A program made the translations under genes and the position numbers. Shown one piece after another: positions 7,848 to 15,379 of a DNA stretch of 16,501 nucleotides. The notes under the pieces were generated by a model. That model had not been told where the DNA came from and made no database searches. It worked only from the letters and a program-made list of their open reading frames with translations. The first letter of the stretch is position 1. Each line of letters starts with the position of its first letter. The stretch comes from UBA7236 sp964638865 (GTDB taxonomy: Bacteria; Bacteroidota; Bacteroidia; Chitinophagales; BACL12), in the NCBI GenBank assembly GCA_964638865.1, contig CAZXBG010000096.1, forward strand, positions 1 through 16,501, written 5' to 3'.

Positions 7848-7947
7848 NNNNNNNNNNNNNNNNNNNNNNNNNNNNNNNNNNNNNNNNNNNNNNNNNNNNN
7901 NNNNNNNNNNNNNNNNNNNNNNNNNNNNNNNNNNNNNNNNNNNNNNN
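7848..7947. other. Assembly gap of 100 N
   Basis: Exactly 100 N, the usual placeholder for a scaffold gap of unknown size. It falls inside the tandem repeat, which is probably why assembly failed here. If only one repeat period is missing, the true gap should be about 59 bp, since copy 2 has 59 bp between GGCGGAT and the next CTGTTTCC. More units may be hidden. ORFs drawn through it are not real. Confidence 0.97.
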
Positions 7948-8113
7948 CTGTTTCCACCATTACCAGTCCCAAAGGGACGAACCATCTTGTAACAACGGAC
8001 TTCACTCCGTGGTACGTATAAAGGGGGAACGCAGATGACGCTGATTTGGCGGATAAAAAAGGATGAAAAATGTTGGGGTTGTTGATTGCTAATAATTAAG
8101 TTAAACAAGGTTA
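7948..8113. repeat. Intergenic tandem repeat, copy 2 with spacer
   Basis: The most complete unit: CTGTTTCCACCATTACC at the left, hairpin GTCCC-AAA-GGGAC at 7966-7978, hairpin ACGGA-CTTCAC-TCCGT at 7995-8010, then a stretch with AACGCAGATGACGCTGATTT ending at 8054, and a 59-bp AT-rich spacer to 8113. The next unit begins 166 bp after this one. No coding frame is conserved and the whole 7724-8215 interval holds no gene. The hairpins suggest a structured, REP-like element rather than a protein-coding repeat. Confidence 0.9.
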
Positions 8114-8178
8114 CTGTTTCCACCATTACCAGTCCCAAAGGGACGAACCATCTTGTAACAACGGACTTTCACTCCGTG
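8114..8178. repeat. Intergenic tandem repeat, copy 3 (truncated)
   Basis: Identical to copy 2 from CTGTTTCC through the first hairpin (8132-8144) and the connecting bases. The second hairpin (8161-8177) has one extra T in its loop but an intact ACGGA/TCCGT stem. Similarity stops right after the hairpin, 38 bp before the stop of the SPOR gene, so the AACGCAGAT part is missing here. Confidence 0.9.
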
Positions 8179-8215
8179 TGAATTTAAAAAATGGCAAACA
8201 GATTCGATTTCTAAA

Positions 8216-9232
8216 TCACTTATTCCTCGTAACCCAGGCATCCTTTATTCCGGTATCCGTAATAAATATCTCGCGGTAGGTGGAAGGAGAAATATTATCG
8301 GGAATTGAAATAGCAGCTAATTGATATTTGCCCCAGGGTTTTATATAACCGGTATAACCCTTTGATTTAATTTTTGAAAGAATAATTTCTACCTGCGCAG
8401 AAGTGTAATAGGAACCCGCAACTAAAATATATTTATTTTCATTTTGTACAACAGGCGTTAAATTATTTTTTACCTCAGGTGCCGTTTTTACTTCTTCAAT
8501 TGGAGCTATTATTTGTCTATCACTGAGCTTATCGGCTTTTCTGAAATATGCAATACCGGTATTGACTTCAAACTTTATAGGTTCGTATTTTTCAAGCAAA
8601 AAAGTATTTTTCGTAAATATTTTTTTCATCCCGAATATTTCTGCATAATCAAAACCATTCATGCTCGTTTGAATAAATATTTGCATGGTCAACATTGTGA
8701 GCAAAAGCACAGCGGCTATTGGTAAAAGGGAATCAGAAAAAGTTCTCTTTTTACGTGGTTTCGCAACAGTTATTGCTTTTAACGGTTTTACTTCAAATGA
8801 TTTTTGTTCTCTTGTAATTGGTTGAGCCGTGAACGAGTAAAGTCCATAACTCTGCATTAAGAAGTTTTGTGAATTGTCAGGTAAAAATTGAATGTTATTC
8901 TCCACATCAAGTGTCAAGCGCCCAATGCCAGCAAGTTTCACAGGTTTGTGCTCATACAGTGCTTCTCTGATCTTCACAACAAATTCAGAAATAAGGTTTT
9001 CTGCCTGTTTAGTGGTTACATATTCCTCTGTTACAAGCGAACTGATCAGTAAACCATCGTTGGAGGTGAGATTTACGTTAAAAGCCACCGATTTTGAAGG
9101 ACTATTAAAAATAAATGAGGTAGGATGCACTTTTGCAGGCTGGTAATTGGTCACAAACCCACCAAAACCAGGCACAATCACATAATTGTGATCGTGTAGT
9201 AACTTAACAATATGCTGTGTAATCTTCTGCAA
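8216..9232 (-). CDS. HU-CCDC81 / SPOR-domain membrane protein
   Basis: A 338-aa protein. Residues about 1-58 and 62-135 are two CCDC81-type HU domains of the Bacteroidota form (IVPGFGGFVTNY at 19-30, LAGIGRLTLD at 100-109). A basic patch (RKKR, 160-163) precedes one transmembrane helix (about 168-188), placing the HU part in the cytoplasm and the rest in the periplasm. Residues about 266-338 are a SPOR domain (YILVAGSYYTSAQ), which in other bacteria binds peptidoglycan stripped of stem peptides at the septum. The start is TTG at 9232. An in-frame TAA lies just upstream and the first internal Met is residue 126, after both HU domains, so a rare start is needed. It lies 68 bp behind the outer-membrane barrel gene and may have its own promoter. 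Its likely role is linking DNA or the division site to the cell wall. Confidence 0.9.
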   Translation of the reverse strand: MQKITQHIVKLLHDHNYVIVPGFGGFVTNYQPAKVHPTSFIFNSPSKSVAFNVNLTSNDGLLISSLVTEEYVTTKQAENLISEFVVKIREALYEHKPVKLAGIGRLTLDVENNIQFLPDNSQNFLMQSYGLYSFTAQPITREQKSFEVKPLKAITVAKPRKKRTFSDSLLPIAAVLLLTMLTMQIFIQTSMNGFDYAEIFGMKKIFTKNTFLLEKYEPIKFEVNTGIAYFRKADKLSDRQIIAPIEEVKTAPEVKNNLTPVVQNENKYILVAGSYYTSAQVEIILSKIKSKGYTGYIKPWGKYQLAAISIPDNISPSTYREIFITDTGIKDAWVTRNK

Positions 9233-9248
9233 CAGTCGTAATTAACTG

Positions 9249-9279
9249 CAAATATCCTAAGCTATAACATAAAAAACAG
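9249..9279 (-). promoter_or_regulatory. Candidate promoter of HU/SPOR gene
   Basis: On the minus strand CTG (9277-9279), exactly 20 bases, then GATATTTG followed by C (9249-9256). This is the same arrangement as at 4510-4540. It lies in the 68-bp gap behind the barrel gene, 16 bp before the TTG start, predicting a very short leader and some independent expression of the HU/SPOR gene. Confidence 0.45.
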
Positions 9280-9300
9280 GAGAAGAAATCCACCATATGT

Positions 9301-10938
9301 TTAAAACGTAAATGATATCCCTGCCAATGCCTGTATGCCGTACGACGGATAATTGTAATATCGCTGATATTTAAAAGAGGCCATATTGTTCACATTTACA
9401 AAAATGTTAAAGTATTTAGAATACCTATAATTTGCGCCCAGGTTAAAGTCAACAACGCCGTTTATCTCCTCTTCAATTTCACCCGGTAACAAGGCATAGG
9501 TTTTTCCCAGTCCAAAAATGTCTACATTCATGTTTAACTTTTTGTTAAATCGGTACATTCCACTAAGTGTCCACTCTAGTGTTGGACGATGGTATGGATT
9601 GTCAAATCTTTTTATCTCTGAAAAAGTAAAGGCATTAACCGAACCGGTAAACCGGAATTTATCAATGTTAAAATAGCTGAGTTCAATATTTCCTCCCCAG
9701 ATAGTAGCATCACTATACTCAACATTAAATCTTTTCATGTCAGAACTGTCGTTAATATAAAAAGGCAAATCTTTGGCGGATTTCTGATACCCTTTAACAC
9801 TAAAGGAAAAATTGCCATTGGTGGAGCCGCGTAATCCTGCAAAAATTTCTTGAATTGGCGAATTAATATAATCTAAAGTGTCGTTTACAAATGGATTTTC
9901 CTCTACAATATTTGCGAAATTATTTTTTTGCAGATGACCTTGAGCTCCCGCTATAAATACAAATTTGTCACCTATCAAATCATAAGAAAAAAGGATATCA
10001 GGTAAAAAATAGGCATTCTCATCTTTGTCAACTTTTACTCCGGTGCCAATATTTAAACTCCATTCATTCTTGATCATTTTATAATAAGGTTTCAATCCAG
10101 ACAGTGAATTGGCATTTTCCCCTGCTCCTTCATAAGCATAATATTCATAAGAGACCTCAGTACCTAAAATACTTTTATTTTCTAATTTCTTTTCACCAAA
10201 GGCGGTAATAAAAGGATTAATTTCCTTGTATTTGTTAATATCGGTAATTCCTGTAAATCCGAATTTCATTCCAAAATCCATATTAAGCGGATTATCACCA
10301 ATATTGTGAAATCCTACATCAAATCCATATTTATTAAATACCTGTTTAATGTCGGTCCCTTTTATTGTAGTATCCTCATCGTTGTATCCATAATAAAATA
10401 AAGAGTTGCGTGAATAATACGCATTTATAGGCAAAGCATATTTATCGTCGAAATAAAATTTCGCATTTCCTCCTAACCTAAGATCGTTATAATTTTGATT
10501 TTCTAAACTACCATTGGAGGAAATATATTTTCCATATAATCCATAAGTATATTTTTTATTTCTGTTGGAGTTGATATATACTTCAGCTAGTGGAGTAAAT
10601 TGTGTTCCGAATCCCGCTTTCACATAAATATTATCCAGCTCTTCAGCAGGTGCATCCGGCAATCTTATTGGTTTTACCTTTACCGGCTGATATGGGATCT
10701 GATAAAAGTCGATCGGGATATTATAATCCAGTTTCTCCGGTTTGATATTATTTACCGGTATTTGTGCATCGAAACTTTCTTTTACTGCGTCTGCGAGAAT
10801 AGGATTATAAGCACTTACTACATCCACATCTTCATTACCAGTCACCTGCGCCTGTAAAACCCTACTTGCAATTAGAGCAAAAGAAAATAAAAAGATGAAT
10901 TTTATATTTTTTAAATGAAATATCATAGTCATTTTCAT
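9301..10938 (-). CDS. Plugless TonB-receptor-like outer-membrane barrel
   Basis: A 545-aa protein. Residues 1-30 are a signal peptide (cut after LQA). A short periplasmic N-terminus (about 31-100) has EDVDVVSAYNPILADAVKES and a Pro-rich stretch with IPIDFYQIPYQPVKVKPI. From about 103 onwards the pattern is alternating beta strands rich in Tyr, Phe, Asn and Gly, ending in SFTF, typical of an outer-membrane barrel. Such proteins are often annotated as TonB-dependent receptors, but no plug domain or RGG-type plug motif is present, so active TonB-driven import is doubtful. The start ATG is 2 bp after the stop of the TPR gene. In-frame ATGs at codons 3 and 5 are alternatives. The tight coupling suggests that the two products work together. 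Function unknown. Confidence 0.85.
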   Translation of the reverse strand: MKMTMIFHLKNIKFIFLFSFALIASRVLQAQVTGNEDVDVVSAYNPILADAVKESFDAQIPVNNIKPEKLDYNIPIDFYQIPYQPVKVKPIRLPDAPAEELDNIYVKAGFGTQFTPLAEVYINSNRNKKYTYGLYGKYISSNGSLENQNYNDLRLGGNAKFYFDDKYALPINAYYSRNSLFYYGYNDEDTTIKGTDIKQVFNKYGFDVGFHNIGDNPLNMDFGMKFGFTGITDINKYKEINPFITAFGEKKLENKSILGTEVSYEYYAYEGAGENANSLSGLKPYYKMIKNEWSLNIGTGVKVDKDENAYFLPDILFSYDLIGDKFVFIAGAQGHLQKNNFANIVEENPFVNDTLDYINSPIQEIFAGLRGSTNGNFSFSVKGYQKSAKDLPFYINDSSDMKRFNVEYSDATIWGGNIELSYFNIDKFRFTGSVNAFTFSEIKRFDNPYHRPTLEWTLSGMYRFNKKLNMNVDIFGLGKTYALLPGEIEEEINGVVDFNLGANYRYSKYFNIFVNVNNMASFKYQRYYNYPSYGIQALAGISFTF

Positions 10939-10940
10939 AT

Positions 10941-13900
10941 TTAATTGTTGTCAAAATTTATTTCAAGTTCCTCATTCGAATCATCAGGATTTGATTTTTT
11001 CTTTCCTGATTTTTCCATTTCTTCAATTTGCTCCAATTTTTGTTTTGCAAGTTCCACAAGATCAGGGTCGCCGGTGTAACTTTCAATTATGCTGTTTAAT
11101 GTGGCCTTAGCTTGCGCAAAATCTCCTTTCGCTGCAGCAATATCTGCCATAAGAATATAACTTCTCACTATCCATTCCTCATATGCCGGCATGTCGTTAA
11201 TAATTTGCTGACATTTTGTTTTTGATTCCTCTAACTTACCTTTTTGGAATAAAATATCCGCCATATGGAAACGAGATTCTACACCGAATTCATTTGTAGT
11301 TAAAGCGGCAGCTTTCGAAAATGCATCATAGGCCTTATCAATATTATTATTTGATAAATGTGCCTGTCCGGAGAAGTAATGTGCTTCTATTTTTTCGTCA
11401 TTAGAAACAAGATCACTTGACAGTATTCTGTTTGCATTTATAATAACTTCATCAAAGTTGTTAAGGAAATAAGCAGTGCGCAATAAACCTACCATTGCTA
11501 CAAATGTATTTTCTTTATAATCTGCAACATCATATAATTTATCGTAATAATCGTAAGCAGTTTTATAATCTTCGTTTTGATAATACTCGATCCACCCAGC
11601 ACGCAATAATGCTGATTCCAGAAATTTTGCACGATTATTTTTAATGATAGATTCATAATCCGGTAGAGCTTTAGCATACTGCTCCACTTTAAAATAACTT
11701 TCCCCGCGATAAAATTCAGCCTCTGTTTTATATTGGCCTTTCGGAAACTCTCTTAAATAATCAGAAAATGCAATTGCTGCTCCTGCAAATTCAGCACCAT
11801 CGAATTTATTTTTAGCATAGTCATATTTTTTCTGGTCAATTTCGGATGTTGCCGCCACTCCATCTACAGCACCGGTCTCGCCCGTTACTGTTACTATATC
11901 CAATAATCCCTCTTTCGCCTCTTTTCCTTCCGGCGAGTTTGGCGACATATCATAGGCAAGCCGGTAGTATTTTTCTGAGTTATTATAATCTTTTTCATTA
12001 TAATAGATCAATCCCAATTTAAGATATGCCTTAATGGAGTAACTGCTGTTTGGTTTTGAATTTATAAGATCCTTAAAGGCGGCTATTGCCTGACTGTTTT
12101 GTTTAAGAATAAAGTGTGTATTTGCAATTTCATACATAGCATCATCTACATAAAGCGAATTGCTGTATTTAGACGTAAGTTGTTGCAAAGTTGAAATTTT
12201 ACCGGAACCATTATTCTGAAGTCCTAATAACATTCCCTTTTGAAATAATGCATAGTCGACACCCTTATTATTGTTATCTATAATTTTAGTATAATTACTT
12301 TCTGCTTTTTTATAATCTTTGGTCATAAAATAACAATCACCTAACCGCAACACCGCATCTATATAAACATTATTCTGGATCAAATCGGTTTTACTTGTTT
12401 TAAGTGAAGTGGTAACTTTCGAAAAGTAATTTGCAGCATTACTAAACGATTTTTGTTTAAAATAACCGTATCCAATTGTATAATTTGAATAGGGCACTGA
12501 AGTTTCAGCCGGAAGATCTTTTGCTACTTTTGCGAGTTCCTGAAATTTGACATGGTTATTAATTGCCTGAGGATATTTCGCTTCATTAAATCGAATTTCC
12601 CCAATCCAAAAATAAGATGCCGCCTGTAGGTTTTCATCTACCGGATTTTCCAGTGACTGATTGAACATTTTTTCCGCTTCCGCATAATTTTTCTGATCAA
12701 GTAATTGCACTCCACTGTAATAAGAAACTTTTTGATATGCTTCTTTTAATTTCGGAGTTTTTTGTGGCATCTTTTCTATCACTTCCATTGCCGCAACATA
12801 ATCATTTGTACTAAGTAAGGAAGTTGCCAATAATTCCTGTGCTTCCAATTTATTTTTTCCGGAAGGATATTTCTTTAAATAATCCTGAAATGCTGAAACT
12901 GCTGCGGTGTAATAGGCCGATTCATAAGATAGTTTACCATAATTCAACAAAGCATTTTCATGTATTTCTTTATCAATACCAATTCTGGAAGCTTCCATAA
13001 AAGCATTTCGTGCCTCTTCCTTTTTATTTTGATCTAGATAACAATTACCATATAAATATTGAATATGCTGATACAAAGTATCATTATCATCGGAAGTTTC
13101 CTTTAATGTTGTTAAAGCAGAAGTTACATCACCCGTCTTATATTGGGTATACGCGAGTTGGTAATAATCTTCCGAACGGATGTTTTTTGCCTTTTCTATA
13201 TAATAACTTAAATATGGCAATGCCTTTTTATAATTATTCTTATAAAAATATGCTTGCCCGAGCAAACTGTTTATCTCCGCATAATACACTAATTTGGTAT
13301 CTGCCATTAAAGGTTCTGCATAAGAGATCACCTTTTCATATTTGCCCTGTTGAAAATAAATATTGGAAATATAATAGGGTACAACTGCGGAATAAGGTGA
13401 TACATCCTTAACAATCTCAAAACAACTTAATGCATTTTCATAATTACCTTCATCCTGCTGAATGAAACCGTAATAATAATTTGAAGCATAATAATAGGTG
13501 CTTCCCTGTTTATCTTTTAATTGCGCAAATAAAATTTTTGCTTCCGAAAATTTTTTCTTGTTAAATAAACTATATGCATATTGAAATTTATAAAGGTCTC
13601 TTTCCTCCAAAGAAAGATCCTTAACATCTACTTTTTCAAACCAGGTTACTGCATTGGTATATTCTTTTTTATTGTAATAAATTTTTCCCAGTTCGTTATA
13701 CGCTGATCCTATTAATACATTTCCCGGGTTATTATAAATAAAATCCAGCATTTGTTTTTCTGCATCAGGATTGCGAAGTTCAATTGCGCAGCGTGCAGAA
13801 TAATACTTGCTGTTGGATATATAATTAAAAATTTCGTCCTCGGTTCCTTCGGGAATTATCATGGCTACCTGGTCAAACATTTCACGGGCAGTGGAATACA

Positions 13901-14042
13901 TTTTATTTTCATACAACTCAAATGCTTTCTTATAATCGGCATAAACATCCGAATGTATAAGTGATTGTTGAGCAAATGATCTTCCCCCTGCAACTATCAG
14001 AAAAGATAAAACCAGGAGTTTTATTATTTTTATTTTCAGCAT
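10941..14042 (-). CDS. Large periplasmic TPR-repeat protein
   Basis: A 1033-aa protein. Residues 1-24 are a signal peptide (RSFA, then Gln). Nearly all the rest is tetratricopeptide-like repeats with the usual spacing of Ala, Tyr, Gly and Phe, for example YKKAFELYENKMYSTAREMF near 37, YYNKKEYTNAVTWFEKV near 120, YYNEKDYNNSEKYYRLAYDM near 670 and further units up to about 1000. The C-terminus is charged and acidic (SNPDDSNEELEINFDNN), with no membrane anchor or lipobox. The family works as a protein-binding solenoid, here exported to the periplasm. Large secreted TPR proteins occur in Bacteroidota near outer-membrane proteins, and gliding/secretion proteins such as SprE/PorW share the repeat type, but I see no specific similarity to call it one of those. 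The barrel gene follows 2 bp downstream. Confidence 0.88.
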   Translation of the reverse strand: MLKIKIIKLLVLSFLIVAGGRSFAQQSLIHSDVYADYKKAFELYENKMYSTAREMFDQVAMIIPEGTEDEIFNYISNSKYYSARCAIELRNPDAEKQMLDFIYNNPGNVLIGSAYNELGKIYYNKKEYTNAVTWFEKVDVKDLSLEERDLYKFQYAYSLFNKKKFSEAKILFAQLKDKQGSTYYYASNYYYGFIQQDEGNYENALSCFEIVKDVSPYSAVVPYYISNIYFQQGKYEKVISYAEPLMADTKLVYYAEINSLLGQAYFYKNNYKKALPYLSYYIEKAKNIRSEDYYQLAYTQYKTGDVTSALTTLKETSDDNDTLYQHIQYLYGNCYLDQNKKEEARNAFMEASRIGIDKEIHENALLNYGKLSYESAYYTAAVSAFQDYLKKYPSGKNKLEAQELLATSLLSTNDYVAAMEVIEKMPQKTPKLKEAYQKVSYYSGVQLLDQKNYAEAEKMFNQSLENPVDENLQAASYFWIGEIRFNEAKYPQAINNHVKFQELAKVAKDLPAETSVPYSNYTIGYGYFKQKSFSNAANYFSKVTTSLKTSKTDLIQNNVYIDAVLRLGDCYFMTKDYKKAESNYTKIIDNNNKGVDYALFQKGMLLGLQNNGSGKISTLQQLTSKYSNSLYVDDAMYEIANTHFILKQNSQAIAAFKDLINSKPNSSYSIKAYLKLGLIYYNEKDYNNSEKYYRLAYDMSPNSPEGKEAKEGLLDIVTVTGETGAVDGVAATSEIDQKKYDYAKNKFDGAEFAGAAIAFSDYLREFPKGQYKTEAEFYRGESYFKVEQYAKALPDYESIIKNNRAKFLESALLRAGWIEYYQNEDYKTAYDYYDKLYDVADYKENTFVAMVGLLRTAYFLNNFDEVIINANRILSSDLVSNDEKIEAHYFSGQAHLSNNNIDKAYDAFSKAAALTTNEFGVESRFHMADILFQKGKLEESKTKCQQIINDMPAYEEWIVRSYILMADIAAAKGDFAQAKATLNSIIESYTGDPDLVELAKQKLEQIEEMEKSGKKKSNPDDSNEELEINFDNN

Positions 14043-14059
14043 ATAAAATTCAAGTAAGT

Positions 14060-14067
14060 AAAATATC
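14060..14067 (-). promoter_or_regulatory. Weak -7 element candidate for TPR gene
   Basis: GATATTTT on the minus strand, 17 bp before the TPR ATG, differs by one base from the GATATTTG seen before three other genes, and its distance to the start is like that of the HU/SPOR gene. No -33 TTG is seen 20 bp upstream. In the rest of the 14043-14287 spacer I see no gene and no convincing terminator. Confidence 0.25.
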
Positions 14068-14287
14068 GTACCAATAAATAAGTAATGTAAAAACGTGGCG
14101 AAAATTACGGTTAATAACGTGTAGTAAAGGTCAAATCATATCAAAATGAATAAACATCACATTGTTGATAATGAACGCAGAACCAGGAAAAAATATTTTA
14201 ACAGGTTAAAATTGGCGTATAATATAATTGAAAAGCATTCCATTTGAAATCTTCCAATTATTGACTTGGACCGCAAAATAATTACTA

Positions 14288-14755
14288 TCAGTCCGTTTTG
14301 GCTACCCAGTTAACATCACCCATGGAATACCATCTGTTGTTGAATTTTACAGATGTAAAGGAGATCTTATAGGGCCCGCCATCACCATTAAATTTTGTTG
14401 TAACGGTTTCTGAGGGCAGATTTCCATATTTCCCCTGAACGGTTGTGGTATGCAGATATTTACAACTTTCCCATTTATTGAACATGGACCTCGCATCATT
14501 AAACCTGTTTTCCGACTCGTTCAGAAGCTCATCATATACCTTATTCACATCTTCTATCTTCTGACCATTGTGTTCCTGAATTTTTCGGAACGTACCTTTG
14601 TCGGGCATGAGCATTACCGATTTATCAAAATCGTTATCGCGTAATGTGTCAAATAATTTACGGGATAAGGTTTCATTTTCGGCTGCACCGCGTTCAACTT
14701 TGTTACAAGCAGTGCAAATGGAAATAAAACTCAGGATTAGGAATATTTGTTTCAT
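14288..14755 (-). CDS. Small lipoprotein of unknown family
   Basis: A 155-aa protein with a lipoprotein signal: MKQ, a hydrophobic run to about residue 13, then CTAC, with Cys17 the probable lipidated residue. The mature part is mixed helix and strand, with a helical first half (about 25-95) and a strand-rich second half (YLHTTTVQGKYG, VTTKFNGDGGPYKISFTSV, NRWYSMGDVNW). The end resembles the sheet of small NTF2-like/DUF4019-type lipoproteins, but no motif fixes the family. It is transcribed away from RNase HI, with 140 bp between the starts, and stands alone before the TPR operon. I infer a periplasmic-facing lipoprotein. Function unknown. Confidence 0.75.
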   Translation of the reverse strand: MKQIFLILSFISICTACNKVERGAAENETLSRKLFDTLRDNDFDKSVMLMPDKGTFRKIQEHNGQKIEDVNKVYDELLNESENRFNDARSMFNKWESCKYLHTTTVQGKYGNLPSETVTTKFNGDGGPYKISFTSVKFNNRWYSMGDVNWVAKTD

Positions 14756-14895
14756 ACTGTGTGGTATTTAGTTTGTTTAACGGGTGTGTTTCGGATCCAA
14801 TGTTCCGATTGAGGTGTAAAATTTATGCATTTTTATATGGTAAACAAATATTTTTTGAAACAATACGTAAAAGGTGTTTAAATCACGGTTATAGA

Positions 14896-15363
14896 ATGGT
14901 GAAAATATATACGGATGGCGCATCAAGAGGTAATCCCGGTCCCGGTGGTTTTGGAACTATACTCAAATTCGGCAAACACGAAAAGGAATTGTCGGGCGGA
15001 TTTCGAAAAACTACCAATAACCGAATGGAACTCATGGCTGTTGTAGCAGGTTTGGAAGCAATTACTAAAGAAGGAGTGGAAATCACCATTTATTCTGACT
15101 CCAAATATGTTGTGGATGCCATTGAAAAAAAATGGATATACGGCTGGATGAAAAAGGGATTTCAAGGTAAAAAAAATCAGGATTTGTGGATGCGATTAAT
15201 GCGCTCCTACAGCAAACATAAGGTGCACTTTGTATGGGTGAAGGGGCATGCCGGACATACGGAAAACGAAAGATGCGACCAACTTGCAGTAGAGGCTGCG
15301 GAGGGAAATAATCTGGAAATAGACCTCTTTTACGAACAGGAAGAAAGCGGAAAATTTATGTGA
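14896..15363 (+). CDS. rnhA: Ribonuclease HI
   Basis: A 155-aa protein, the same length as E. coli RNase HI, that cuts the RNA strand of RNA-DNA hybrids in R-loops, lagging-strand primers and misincorporation sites. The metal-binding carboxylates are Asp7 (YTDGASRGNPGPGG), Glu45 (NNRMEL), Asp68 (YSDSKYVV) and Asp128 (ERCDQLA). The catalytic loop His118 (VKGHAGH) is present. The basic handle segment WMKKGFQGKKNQDLW (84-98) is there too, so this is the bacterial type I form with a full basic protrusion. I chose the ATG at 14896. The frame is open back to a GTG at 14761, but those 45 residues do not belong to the family, whose members start right before the first beta strand. It converges on the fructose-bisphosphatase gene with 16 bp between stops. 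Confidence 0.97.
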   Translation: MVKIYTDGASRGNPGPGGFGTILKFGKHEKELSGGFRKTTNNRMELMAVVAGLEAITKEGVEITIYSDSKYVVDAIEKKWIYGWMKKGFQGKKNQDLWMRLMRSYSKHKVHFVWVKGHAGHTENERCDQLAVEAAEGNNLEIDLFYEQEESGKFM

Positions 15364-15379
15364 TAATTGTTTGAGGTAT

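Noticed and set aside
7733..8138. Two minus-strand ORFs and one plus-strand ORF (90, 129 and 60 aa) spanning the N run
   Set aside because: They run through 34 unknown residues across a gap of unknown size and consist of translated repeat units. They share the repeat, not a conserved reading frame.
7754..8178. Possible CRISPR array
   Set aside because: Units are about 166 bp apart, the repeated part is over 90 bp, the spacers are not unique in a CRISPR-like pattern, and no cas genes are nearby.
13010..13411. 133-aa plus-strand ORF inside the TPR gene
   Set aside because: It is antisense to an intact 1033-aa repeat protein, has no domain pattern, and is explained by low stop frequency opposite an AT-rich coding sequence.
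14248..14287. Possible terminator after the small lipoprotein gene
   Set aside because: Only a weak 7-bp AT-only stem (AATTATT/AATAATT) with a long loop and no T tract was found.
14761..14895. N-terminal extension of RNase HI from the GTG at 14761
   Set aside because: The 45 extra residues have no family counterpart. The ATG at 14896 gives exactly the usual 155-aa enzyme starting before its first strand.
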